Source: Roridomyces roridus
Taxonomy: Eukaryota > Basidiomycota > Agaricomycetes > Agaricales > Mycenaceae
Direction of reading: 5' to 3'
DNA: 64,000 nt
NCBI GenBank assembly: GCA_029378245.1
Contig: JARKIF010000011.1
Span: 1,302,001-1,366,000, forward strand
How positions within the stretch are numbered: position 1 is the stretch's first letter; each line of letters begins with the position of its first letter. The position numbers and the translations under genes are program-made. Below are positions 27,626 through 37,760 of this stretch, piece by piece. The notes under the pieces are model-generated. The model did no database searches and was not told the DNA's origin. It saw nothing but the letters and a program-made list of their open reading frames with translations.

Positions 27626-30030
27626 ACAGGCTTCAAGACCATTCCTTTGATACAGTTGCACACATCCATCTTGGATGAGGATATAAGATCTTTTGTCAAC
27701 AGCAAAATTTTGGCACTGTCTGATGATATTGACCGTGCCAATGCAGTCACTGGACAAATTGTGAAACAGAGCCATGGAATGTACGTCAGATTTGATTTTT
27801 TTGGCTTAAACTAAAAGACATTCATAGGTTTCGCATGGCAGATTGCTTGATCAAGGAATTAGTTCATTGTCTTTGGGAGGATGAATGGGATCAGGTTCTT
27901 GCAGTTCTACCTGCTGATCTCTTCAGCATCTACAGCCGTTTCCTTAATCGTGCAAAGGCACAACCCAAACTGGCATCCTTCATTCAGGCAATACTACGGT
28001 GGCTTGTATTTTCAGCAAGAGAACTGGCTCCAGAAGAGCTTGCAGATGCTATTGCTTTTTGCTTGGACTTGCCAAATTTCGACTTTTCCAACCTGGATGC
28101 ATCAATCTACTACCCTGGCAGGCGTCCAGGGAATTCTGGGATTTTCAAGCTGCTGGATGGCCTCATTGTGATGAACACTGAAACAATTAGTTTTGCACAC
28201 TCCTCAGTGCGAGACTATGTCCTTTCCCCAGAGTTTGAGCAAGAGCATGGCACTTTTGATCTCAGTCAAAACATCTCACAAAAGTTCATTGCACAGAATT
28301 GTTTGAGATATCTTCTTCTGTTTTCTCAGGATGATCATGCAATGACTGAGGAGATGCAGAGGGACTATCCACTTGGATTGTATGCAGCAACAGAATGGTT
28401 TCATCACTTTCAGAACTGCAATGATACATCACAGGGGCAGCTACTCCAAACAGCAATGCAGCTGCTGAAGGATGAGAGTATCCAGTACATAGCACTGTGC
28501 AAGTTGCGGGAAGAGCCAGGTGTGCCAGCTATCTGTATGTGTGCAGAAATGGGTTTTCAAGAAGGGGTGTTGTCTTTGCTCCATACTGGGAAGGTGGAGG
28601 TGAATGCTGCTAGCAAGGATGGATCAACTGGACTGCACTATGCCTCCTCGAATGGCCACCTTGATATCGCAAAGCTGCTGATGGAACATGGAGCGTCAGT
28701 CGGTGCTGCCAAGGAGGATGGCTGGACTCCGCTGCACCATGCCTCCTTGAATGGCCACCATGATATAGCAGCGCTGCTGATAGAACATGGAGTGTCAGTC
28801 GGTGCTGATGAGGAGGATGGCAGGACTCCGCTGCACCATGCCTCCTTGAATGGCCACCATGATATTGCAAAGCTGCTGATAGAATATGGAGCGTCAGTCA
28901 GTGCTGACGAGGAGGATGGCAGGACTCCGCTGCACTATGGCTCCGCAAATGGCCACCATGATATTGCAAAGCTGCTGATAGAACATGGAGCGTCAGTCGG
29001 TGCTGCCGAGGAGGACGGCTGGACTCCGCTGCACTATGCCTCCCGGAATGGCCACCATGATATTGCAAAGCTGCTGATAGAACATGGAGCGTCAGTCTGT
29101 GCTGCCGAGGAGGATGGCGGGACTCCGCTGCACCATGCCTCCAAGTATGGCCATCATGATATTGCAAAGCTGCTGATAGAACATGGAGCATCGGTCAGTG
29201 CTGCTGAGGAGGATGGCGGGACTCCGCTGCACCATGCCTCCTCGAATGGCCACCATGATATTGCAAAGCTGCTGATAGAACATGGAGTGTCAGTCTGTGC
29301 TACCAAGAAGGATGGCTGGACTCCGCTGCACTATGCCTCCTGGAATGGCCACCATGATCTTGCAAAGCTGCTGATGGAACATGGAGCCTCAGTCAGTGCT
29401 GCCGAGGAGGATGGCAGGACTCCGCTGCACTATGCCTCCTCGAGTGGCCACCATGATATTGCAAAGCTGCTGATAGAACATGGAGCGTCAGTCAATGCTG
29501 CCAAGAAGGATGGCTGGACTCCGCTGCACCATGCCTCCTGGAATGGCCACCATGATATTGCAAAGCTGCTGATAGAACATGGAGCGTCAGTCTGTGCTGC
29601 CGAGGAGGATGGCGGGACTCCGCTGTACCATGCCTCCAAGTATGGCCATCATGATATTGCAAAGCTGCTGATAGAACATGGAGCATCGGTCAGTGCTGCT
29701 GAGGAGGATGGCGGGACTCCGCTGCACCATGCCTCCTCAAATGGCCACCATGATATTGCAAAGCTGCTGATAGAACATGGAGTGTCAGTCTGTGCTGCCG
29801 AGGAGGACGGCTGGACTCCGCTGCACTATGCCTCCTGGAATGGCCACCATGATATTGCAAAGCTGCTGATAGAACATGGAGCGTCAGTCTGTGCTGCCAA
29901 GGAGGATGGCGGGACTTCGCTGCACCATGCCTCCTGGAATGGCCACCATGATATTGCAAAGCTGCTGATAGAACACGGAGCCTCAGTCAATCAGGAAAAT
30001 GTGCCCAGTAATTCAAATCAGCAACAGTAG
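27626..30030 (+). pseudogene. NACHT-ankyrin NLR-like gene, 3' part with 14 ankyrin repeats
   Basis: Continues codon 257 onward as TGFKTIPLIQLHTSILDEDI; intron 27781-27827; then FRMADCLIKELVHCLWEDEW and the NACHT-associated helical region (AILRWLVFSARELAPEEL, SFAHSSVRDYVLSPEFEQ). From 28618 there are 14 back-to-back ankyrin repeats of 33 residues each, modelled as DGxTPLHxAS-xx-GHHDIAKLLIEH, ending SVNQENVPSNSNQQQ. Exon lengths of both parts total 3,126 bases (1,041 codons plus stop) with consistent phases when the LTR element and one TSD are removed. The repeats are nearly identical, the pattern of fungal NLRs whose repeat domains turn over quickly for ligand recognition. Alone, this half lacks the Walker motifs. 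Confidence 0.85.
28618..30003 (+). repeat. Ankyrin repeat array, 14 x 99 bases
   Basis: Fourteen exact-length units. Variable residues are concentrated at the position after DG (W, R or G), after LH (H or Y), in the two residues before GH, and after SV (G, S, C or N). Units 5-8 and 10-13 resemble each other in order, a 495-base (5-unit) higher-order duplication. Confidence 0.9.
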
Positions 30031-30181
30031 GGGGGTTGTGTACTAGTCAAGTGTGCATACACCAGCACTTGCCAATGCCCCACCCCTCCCCCCCCTCCTC
30101 CACCCTATGGTCTTAAAAATTTCCCATAAGGTGTATGATTTCCATGATTCCATATGCACTTTCAACTTCCCACTTATTTCA
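30031..30181. other. Spacer after the NLR gene
   Basis: No gene. Contains a C-rich run near 30080-30100 and ends with CTTATTTCA, the left target duplication of the next transposon. Confidence 0.5.
30173..30181 (+). repeat. Target site duplication (left) CTTATTTCA
   Basis: Repeated exactly at 36580-36588. Confidence 0.8.
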
Positions 30182-30236
30182 TAGTCTCTCGTAGACAGAC
30201 TACGATACAGCTGACGAACAAGTATGTAGCTGTATG

Positions 30237-30330
30237 TAGTCTGTTTGCAATCGCGCCCCTTTGGCAGGTGCCACCCAATCGACGTCATCGCCCAAAAGGG
30301 ATGACCACGTGTGACCACGTGCACCTGCCA
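30237..30330 (+). repeat. Left TIR of the helicase transposon
   Basis: Begins TAGTCTGTTTGCAATCG and ends GACCACGTGCACCTGCCA. Contains two CACGTG palindromes 14 bases apart. Confidence 0.85.
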
Positions 30331-30413
30331 TCACTCTATACCTCCATCGCCGCCCGTCAGTCGCGCCCTAGTCTCGCGCCCCCGACGCGCCGCAGCCCAA
30401 TCGAACGTCGCCG

Positions 30414-32706
30414 ATGCCTTCCTGGAACTCCAATGAGGGTATTGCGGCTCTCACATCCGTCGTATCGGCACGGATTCCCAGTTGGACGACGGGACTTCGA
30501 GAGTGGCAGATTGAGCCCATCCTTCGCATCCTGGACAGTGAAGATGTGCTCTTATGCACCGCAACGGGCGCTGGCAAGTCTGCGCTGTTCATAGTACCCA
30601 TTCTCTGTCATCTGGAGGTCGCCGCGCACCCCGAACTGTATCCGAAGTCTCCAGTACGGAAGCACCCGCTTGGGATGGTCGTAACGCCGACGAAGGGTCT
30701 TGCGCGCAATCTGGTGTGTCACTATGCCCTCGATTCTCTTCTCCTACTAACATTCCGCTTCTCAGGCCGCGTCTGCCGTCAAATACGGAGTACCAGCCCT
30801 GGCGTATGACCGTGAAGCTATAGTTGACGCAGCTCACAACCAGCTGAATCTCGCACAATGTATATCGACTTGCGCCGTATTCCACCTCATCTTCGTCGAC
30901 CCCGAGCACGTCCACAGTCCTCCGTGGCGTCAGATTGTGGCTGCCGATGCCTTCCGTTCCAATCTCATGTTTGCGATGGTAGATGAGATACATCTGGTTG
31001 ACGAATGGCGGATATTCCGACCGTACTACTCTTCTCTGGGTAGTTTTTTGCGTAGCAGACTGCCCTCCGACGGCGTCTCTGTCTCTGGATTTTCGGCGAC
31101 ACTGGAACCCGGCCGCGCGTTCGATGCTATATGCGAAATCATGGGCTTCCGAGCCGATTCCTTCACCTATTTCCGTTTCTCCAATGAACGCACAAATATC
31201 CAATTCGTCGTTGACACCTTGAAACATGCTCTGAAGAATCACATATACCCTCAGCTTCTTTTTTATCTCAATAGTGGTCGGAAGGCCATTATATATGCAC
31301 CAACACTCGATATCGTTACACGGATCTATGTCTTCTTGCTACGGATGGCGCCTCCAGGTATCGACTTTGGGCGTCGAGTCCGTGTGTACACAGCTCTCTG
31401 CGACCCCACCTTCAATCTGGAAACGCTACGACTCATGGACCACGATCCAGAGCTCCAAGTGATTGTCGCTACGGTTGCCCTGGCGAACGGTGTCCATTGC
31501 GAGGCTGTGGAAGACAGCATTTCAGTTGGAATGCCCTCTACTCTTTCGCAAACAGAGCAACAGGTTGGACGTGCGGGGCGTCGGGCAGGGTCTACAGGTC
31601 GAGGAGTGGTGCTAGTTCAGAAGAGCGATATCACGATGGCGAAGAAGGTGATTTCAGGTTCGTACACTTTCAAACTCTTTTCCGAGTGTTTATTTCATCT
31701 ACATATAGGCGGCCTGGCATCCACGGCTCCTTCTCGTACTCGCTCCAAGAAGAAATCCTCCACGAACGTCGTCGATCCTGGAAAAGCCAAGCTCTTAACC
31801 GCCAGCGACTCCGACTGTCTCGTCTCCATCCGCAATGCCCACTGGGAAAATCCTCCGTTGGGAGAGTCTACTCTCGATTGTGTTGCAGCCCAACGCGTCC
31901 ATCCATGCAGCTTGTGTGCCAAGCACGCTGGGCTCACTCTATCCGTACCCTCGCCACCGGTCATACTCCCACCCTTCTCGACTGAGCAGGCAGCACGCCG
32001 ACCCCCAGTTCCATGTGCCACGCGCATCAAGAAAAAGGAACGCCCGGAGATCGAAGCCGCATTTGCTGCCTTTGGCAGGAAGGTATTTGAAGACCACCTT
32101 TTCGACGAGGGACGCGGCAATTTCCCACCCTCTTGGTTCTTCCCTCCATCTCTCCAACAACGCTTTGTTGAGCAGCTTTTACGACTGGAAACCTTTCTGC
32201 ATGTTCATAGCATCCTCCGTGCCGCCGAGTGGCCCTTTGTTGATGAATATCTGGATGATTTGTGGAAGCTCATACAAACCCTCCAGGGTCAGATCCGGGA
32301 CGCACGAGGGCCTCGTTCAAAGTCTGGGAAGAGCAAAGGGAGGAGTGGTAAACATGCGGCGAGAGATTCGGATGGCTCGGATGTCGATGTCGCAGAGGAG
32401 GACGAGGATGAAATTATGGTAGAACCAGACGAGGATGAGGCGATGGAAGAGCCGGATCCGCCTTTGGAGGATATCCCGGCTGCGCCGTCTTCCAGAGCCA
32501 CCACTCGCTCGCAGACGGCGAGGAAAGTGACCGTGCCAACACCACGCTCACAATCGGCTACTCGTACGGAGACGGCGGTTGCAACATCTGCTCAGGGACC
32601 CTCGACACGAAAAACTGGTGTGGGCTCGCGCACGGACTCGAGAAATCTCTCCCAAATTGCATCAGAGTATGGACCACCTCGGACGAGTCGGCGACCACGG
32701 CCATGA
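30414..32706 (+). CDS. RecQ-like superfamily 2 DNA helicase
   Basis: 729 residues in three exons (30414-30713, 30766-31657, 31709-32706; phases consistent). ATP-dependent 3'-5' DNA unwinding is expected. The motifs are intact: TTGLREWQIEPILRIL (motif 0 region), Walker A TATGAGKSALF (about residues 45-55), VVTPTKGLARNL (Ia), DEIH in MVDEIHLVDEWR (II), GFSATLEPG (III), AIIYAPTLDIV (IV), and QTEQQVGRAGRRAG (VI). The C-terminal part has CSLCAKHAG, a Gly/Lys-rich linker and an acidic stretch, ending TSRRPRP. It lacks the RQC and HRDC domains as far as I can see. It is paired tail-to-tail with the DUF6589 gene inside one TIR element, so it probably acts in transposition (unwinding or repair of intermediates) rather than host replication. 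Confidence 0.8.
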
Positions 32707-32726
32707 ATTATGTTCAATACAAGGGA

Positions 32727-35700
32727 CTACAATTCATCCACATCCATCTCCTCTTCCTCAATCTCTTCTTCGCTCTCATCTTCCTCCTCAGGACCACAAA
32801 ATTCGTCTAGAAACGTCCAATCCGAGTTGGTCTGGCAGCGACGAGGTGAGTACATTTCCGGTTCTACTTGCACATCATCCGCAGACTCATCCGAGCCAGA
32901 TTCGTCGGATTCATCATCTTCGCTGCTGTCCGAGGGTGTGGGAGAGTCTGGGCTGGGGGCTGAGCTGAAAGGTGTGGACCGTTGCAGTGCCCGAAGTATG
33001 TCGGCTCGGTCGGCGGCAGCTGACTGAACTTCCTGTAATTTTCCGAGGTCGAGTTTTACAACTCCTGCATCAATTAAATCCTTTGCCGCGTGGCCGAGAC
33101 TGCGTCCTTTCCTGAAACAGTGCATTTGCTCCTCACGGAACATTCGGGTGAGTGTGAGGAGCTCTGCTTTGATGTGGGGAGACGTATGGGCGCCGCCGTG
33201 GTGTTTCAGACTAAATCCGCGCTCCATTGCCTCCTTCACCTGGTAGAAAAAATCCACATTTGGTGAAATTGTGTCGCGGAAGAAGGCATTATCGAAGGAA
33301 CCCCCGTGCTTCGATACCATCACCTCGATGCCAAGGTTATGGTGTTCTTGCAACAAATCGTCCTCAATATACTTACCCAATTCGCCTGCCAGTTCAATTA
33401 GTATTGTGTCCTCTTAGAAAGAGGGGTATGTATTTACCCGTGAGGTTAATCAACCAATTGTTCCATACCGCTTCGCGCAGGTCTTTCGTAGCTTCGTAAC
33501 GGAAGAAACAATACATATTGACCAGTATTGTTGTATAGTTGCTCTTTGATGCACCTGCGAAGGCGAATATCCAGACCTGACATGAATGTGAGAAGAAATA
33601 CCCAGAGTGTCCAAATACAACCACCTTCAACACTTCGATCATCCGACCGACATCACCCTCCGAGATGGCATCTGTTATTTCAAGCCAGAACAAGTAATCA
33701 TGTCGAAAGAGAATTGAATTCGCCAGGACCCGGTCACCCGTAAATCCCTCCGATTCGACGTGCCCCTGCGCGCCTGCCCCAGATGGCGGTGATGCCGACG
33801 GCGGTGCAGGGAAATCTATTCCGCGTGGGAAGGTCGGGTCGGTACATCGGGTGAGGAGGGATTCATTCAGGCCAATGTTATACGCCGTTCTGGATGCAAA
33901 TTTTTTGACGAGAGTAACGGCCGACGAGAGGAGCTCATCCACGGTGGGCAGGGCTTTTTCGTCGGCAAGTTTGGTGAAGTGAGTGACCAGAGATTGGAGA
34001 CCTTGATGCCCGGTCAGTTCCATATCCCACAGATCAAGCACCTGGGCGTCAAAAATTGTATCCATCGTTCGCTCGGTCGGATAAAAATCGCAAGAGCTGA
34101 GATTGGACGGAATGTGAAGTCCAGCAGCGTTAGCACATCTGGACAGTGCGGAGGGATCGGTGGTTGTTTTTGGGCCAAAGTGGTTTTCAGCCATTGTGGA
34201 TTCCATGTTCATGCGATTGTGGAACGGACCAGATGTGCCAATTAGATTTTGGAACGTCTCATGGATATTGAGTATCCCAGATTGAGGCAGTAGATGACGT
34301 TGGACACGCCAAGCACAAAGCAGAGAACCTCCGTCCCCACCGAACAGTTGCACGACTCGGGCAGCAGCAACAGCTTCGGAGGTATCACCCGCCTGCACAC
34401 TGAAATCACGCAGCGCCTCCCTCATCCCTTGCATCTCCATCTCCTTGTACCCATTGCAGCGAAGAGGTACAATTCGCGTACGTTTTCCAGGCCGCGCACG
34501 GAATATTGCTATGGGTGCTGCGCGGAAGCGTTGAGTTATCTGAGGAAGGAGTGGATTCAGGGTGGGGATGTGGGTGCACAAGACACGGAGAATGTGAAGG
34601 GGAAAGACCCGATCGAAGTGTTCAAAGTTGAGGTCGGCGTAAAGACCAGCAACCGTGAGAGTCGAGCGTTCATTTTTCATCACCCGCTCATTGTACGCAT
34701 CATAGTCAAACGCATTCTCCGCAAAGTCCTCCAGAATTGCAGCCGTACCTGCGGTGCCGGCTTCGAGACGTGAACTATGACCAATCCCAGCTTCGTGTAC
34801 CGGTTGATACTGCTGTATGTTGTCAATGATTTTCCTCGAATAGGGTCGTCTGTGCGCAAGAGCTTCTGCAGTGCTAGCAGCGAGCTGCCGAATACGTGAA
34901 TTCCCAAGAGAAATCAGAGCGCGACGGACAGTGGTGTCGGATGACGCAAGGCCGATACGACAGAGAAGTCGTTTGACGTGGTTATGGGCTTTGCATGAAA
35001 AAAGCCACATGCCCATGGGCATCGCCAAATATGCGTTCGCGGATTGATTCTGGCTCATCGCACATGCGCTAATCATAACGGCCTGTATCTGTGCCCAGGA
35101 ATCAGAGAAAGCCTGCGCGGAATGAATGGATCGAGACTTACCGTGGGATGGGGCCGACGCTTGCGCAGAACAACGACCTGCTTATCACGGGGTGCTGCCA
35201 GACACTCTGTGATGTACCAAGCTAGCTTTGCTCGTTTCTGGAAGATGGATGCAGTCCGCTCAATGCTAAACGAGAGGATATTGTCTTCGTTTACAAGCTG
35301 CCGTTTCTCTTTCGTGCGAGCATTGGCAGACGCCTGTAAATGAACGGCAAACTCCGGGTTCTCCTTGTCCTTGAACCCCAGCTGCCTCACTTCCCATGCA
35401 CAGCGTTCGCCCACTAACTGCGCCGCCCAAGCCGACAGTCCTGGCGACGTGTATCGAAAGCTGCGAGGGTCGCAGTCACCAGCGAACATATCGGCACGCT
35501 CGTCGACAGCGGTGGACGTCGACTTCGGGTAGCTGTAACGATGATCATACATCGCTTGTACGAGATGAACGGCACGGAAGTTATTTTGACCATTGAGGAA
35601 CGAGGATAGTAGATCGATGTGAAGCTGAGAAGTATCTCGAGATTCCTTCGGGTCGTCAAACAACGCTTCCAGGAAGGCGCCGAGCCCGCCCTTCTTCTTA

Positions 35701-36395
35701 TAATTATCTTGGATACATTTCAGGACGTTCTCGAGACGCTCATGCGCGTGTACGTATGATCTTGGGCTATCAAGGTTGCCATGAGAGCTGACGGGCGATG
35801 GGGATGCGGATACAGGTGGAAATCTCGCCTGCAGATGAGACATGAACGAGGAAGAGGAAGAACTCCCAGTCGTGTTGGGTGTCAAGGCATCCCCAAACAA
35901 CATACTATCCCTCGGGGGCCCGGAGCCCGAAAAGAACGAGTAATCGGTGGGGGATGTGTTGTCATCTAAGCTCGGTGAACCAAGCCACGACTGCTCAGCA
36001 TTGGAGTAAGCTGGTGAGGGCATCGGGAATGGTGGTGGGAGATCGATTTCGAGCGGTGTGGTGTCTGACGCCGGACGTACGTGGAATAACGGAAGTGATG
36101 TTCGTCGTAAGGGGGACGGTGTGTATCCGTGGTTACGAATCGACTGCAAATGTGCACTCGGAAGTTGTACACTCGGGGCCGACGGTGAAAACAGGCTCGC
36201 AGACGTAGAGAGCACTGAGCTTGGAAGGGAGGGTGATGATGATACATTCAGTGATGGTCGCGATGGGGCTCTGTACGCCGCCGGGGGCTGCGGGTCTAAT
36301 AGTGAGGAACTCTTCGGGAGCGGGGACAAATCGTAGTTATTTCGCGGCCGTTTGGGAGGTTTGGGGGCAAAGGGATCATGCTGGATGAATTCCAT
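32727..36395 (-). CDS. DUF6589 protein, candidate transposase
   Basis: About 1,190 residues in three exons (36395 to ~35142, ~35088 to ~33439, ~33386 to 32727). Start MEFIQHDPFAPKPPKRPRN, then a long Ser/Pro-rich N-terminus. Middle: ERLENVLKCIQDNYKKKGGL and LGFKDKENPEFAV. Core features typical of DUF6589 proteins: IDNIQQYQPVHEAGIGHSS, TLTVAGLYADLNFEHFDR, FGGDGGSLLCAWRVQRHLL, SGPFHNRMNMESTMAENHFG and CDFYPTERTMDTIFDAQVLD. The last exon has GGSFDNAFFRDTISPNVDFF and an acidic tail ending EEEMDVDEL. The conserved D/E/H residues in these blocks could form an RNase H-type active site, but this is inference. DUF6589 has no assigned function that I know; its place in a TIR element next to a helicase makes it the best transposase candidate. 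Confidence 0.75.
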
Positions 36396-36485
36396 CGACA
36401 GCACTCTTGAAAACGCGCGCCTAAAAGGGCAGAGGAGCAGCGGAGGACGAGTAGCGACCAACGGCAGGAGGAGAGCTAGTCGCGC

Positions 36486-36579
36486 TGGCAGGTGCACGTG
36501 GTCACACGTGGTCATCCCTTTTGGGCGATGACGTCGATTAGGTGGCCCCTGCCAAAGGGACGTGTTTGACAGCAGACTA
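36486..36579 (-). repeat. Right TIR of the helicase transposon
   Basis: Inverted copy of 30237-30330; differences at TIR positions 8, 10, 11, 15, 17, 20, 33 and 40. Confidence 0.85.
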
Positions 36580-36588
36580 CTTATTTCA
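36580..36588 (+). repeat. Target site duplication (right) CTTATTTCA
   Basis: Matches 30173-30181. Confidence 0.8.
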
Positions 36589-37105
36589 CATCATACATTT
36601 CAACTCCCTTGTTCTCATGAACATCTAACACTATCTATTTCACAATCTCATTGCCATAGATACATCCCTGTATGTATTTAAGCTGTAGGTACCTGCTGAA
36701 TATACCTCACTACTTTCTTCCCTCACAAAACTTTCATTGTTGGGTGTGCTGTGGGCATTTTGTTGTCATTAGTGTAGCTTTACTCGCGGCTCATGCATGC
36801 TCATGTACGATATGTAGAATTGAATATATGATCTTCCTTGAACTTTCTTGTCTGTGAGCTGAATCAAGTGTCCCGTGGGTTCAGATACTGCTGGTAAACG
36901 CTTGCTAAACGTCGCTAATTCGGGGTAATTCCGGGTAAAAATACCCTCGACCTTAAACTTTGGGCAAGCATCCTAAAATTGGCATTTTCGGCAAATTGCC
37001 GTCGATTACCCAGAATTCGCGGTAAAATGGGGTAAAATGCCAAGGGAGGGTTTCAAACCTCATTTTTTTTCCCCGCGGCTGGAACTCATAGAAAAGAACT
37101 ACAGA
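36589..37105. other. Non-coding AT-richer spacer
   Basis: No gene recognised. Contains GGTAAAA/TTTTACC-type words near 36920-37030 that may be remains of another repeat. Confidence 0.4.
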
Positions 37106-37113
37106 CCTCTGAT

Positions 37114-37752
37114 TAGGAATGCACACCGTACCCGTCACAAACCGTTTGACGGCCGTCCGTACACGGGTACGTACCCGTACCCGTCCGGCTCTTGATCGAA
37201 CAAATGTACGGGACGGGTACGGGACGGCAACATTGCCGTCCGTCCCGTCAATCTGCGAGATTGACGGGCCGTCTACGGGTTGGCGTCCGTGTGGGTCGGA
37301 TCAGATGGAATTTGGGCGCGCACTTGATGGGCCAGTCATCGGGAGACTCGTGTAACTCATGATGCCCGCCAAATGCCCGCCTATTTCAGATCCGGGGCTT
37401 CTATCGTTGCTTTATCTGCTGATTGAAGCCTGATTGATGGAATCTCTGACATCAAATTCACATCAAACCAGTGTCAATGACTGTGGAATAGCTGTTGGCT
37501 GAGCAGAATCAAAGGGAATGGCATTTACAACACATCTGTGGCGGATCCCTCTTCTATAGAATTAAAATGCCTGCGGTTTGATGAGGTTGACAAGAGACCC
37601 GTCTTTTGACGGCCGTACCCGTCATTTTTGCCGTCCCGTACCCGTCGGGCCCGGTCGGATGTCAAAAGACGGCCGTTGATTTGACGGCCCGTACCCGTCT
37701 CGTGCCGTCAATTTGACGGCCGTCACCCGTAGACGGGCGGTGTGCATCCCTA
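37114..37752 (+). mobile_element. hAT-type MITE, copy 1 (639 bases)
   Basis: The ends TAGGAATGCACACCG and (reverse complement) TAGGGATGCACACCG fit hAT-type termini. The 8-base duplication CCTCTGAT lies at 37106-37113 and 37753-37760. The subterminal regions are full of GTACCCGTC/GACGGCCGTC words. No transposase, so non-autonomous. Copy 2, inverted, is at 50268-50853. Confidence 0.9.
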
Positions 37753-37760
37753 CCTCTGAT

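Larger units (their letters stand above)
30182..36579 (+). mobile_element. RecQ-helicase/DUF6589 DNA transposon, 6.4 kb
   Basis: The left TIR core 30237-30330 and right TIR 36486-36579 are 94 bases each with 8 mismatches and no gap; the inner 54 bases are identical. The 9-base sequence CTTATTTCA lies at 30173-30181 and 36580-36588, directly outside the TAGTCT termini. The left end carries an extra 55 bases (30182-30236) that also begin TAGTCT and end before the TAGTCTG of the core repeat. Two convergent genes fill the interior: a RecQ-like SF2 helicase (30414-32706) and a DUF6589 protein (32727-36395, minus), 20 bases apart. The 9-base duplication and long TIRs recall Mutator-like elements, but no MULE transposase was recognised. 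Confidence 0.85.

Noticed and set aside
28600..30000. Long minus-strand frames rich in His and Arg across the ankyrin region
   Set aside because: They are mirror readings of the 99-base ankyrin repeats and stop at repeat boundaries.
28618..30003. CRISPR-like or satellite array
   Set aside because: The 99-base units are coding ankyrin repeats in one open frame, in a eukaryote, without spacers.
30182..36579. Telomere-linked RecQ helicase gene
   Set aside because: No telomeric repeats nearby, and the gene is enclosed by TIRs with a target duplication.
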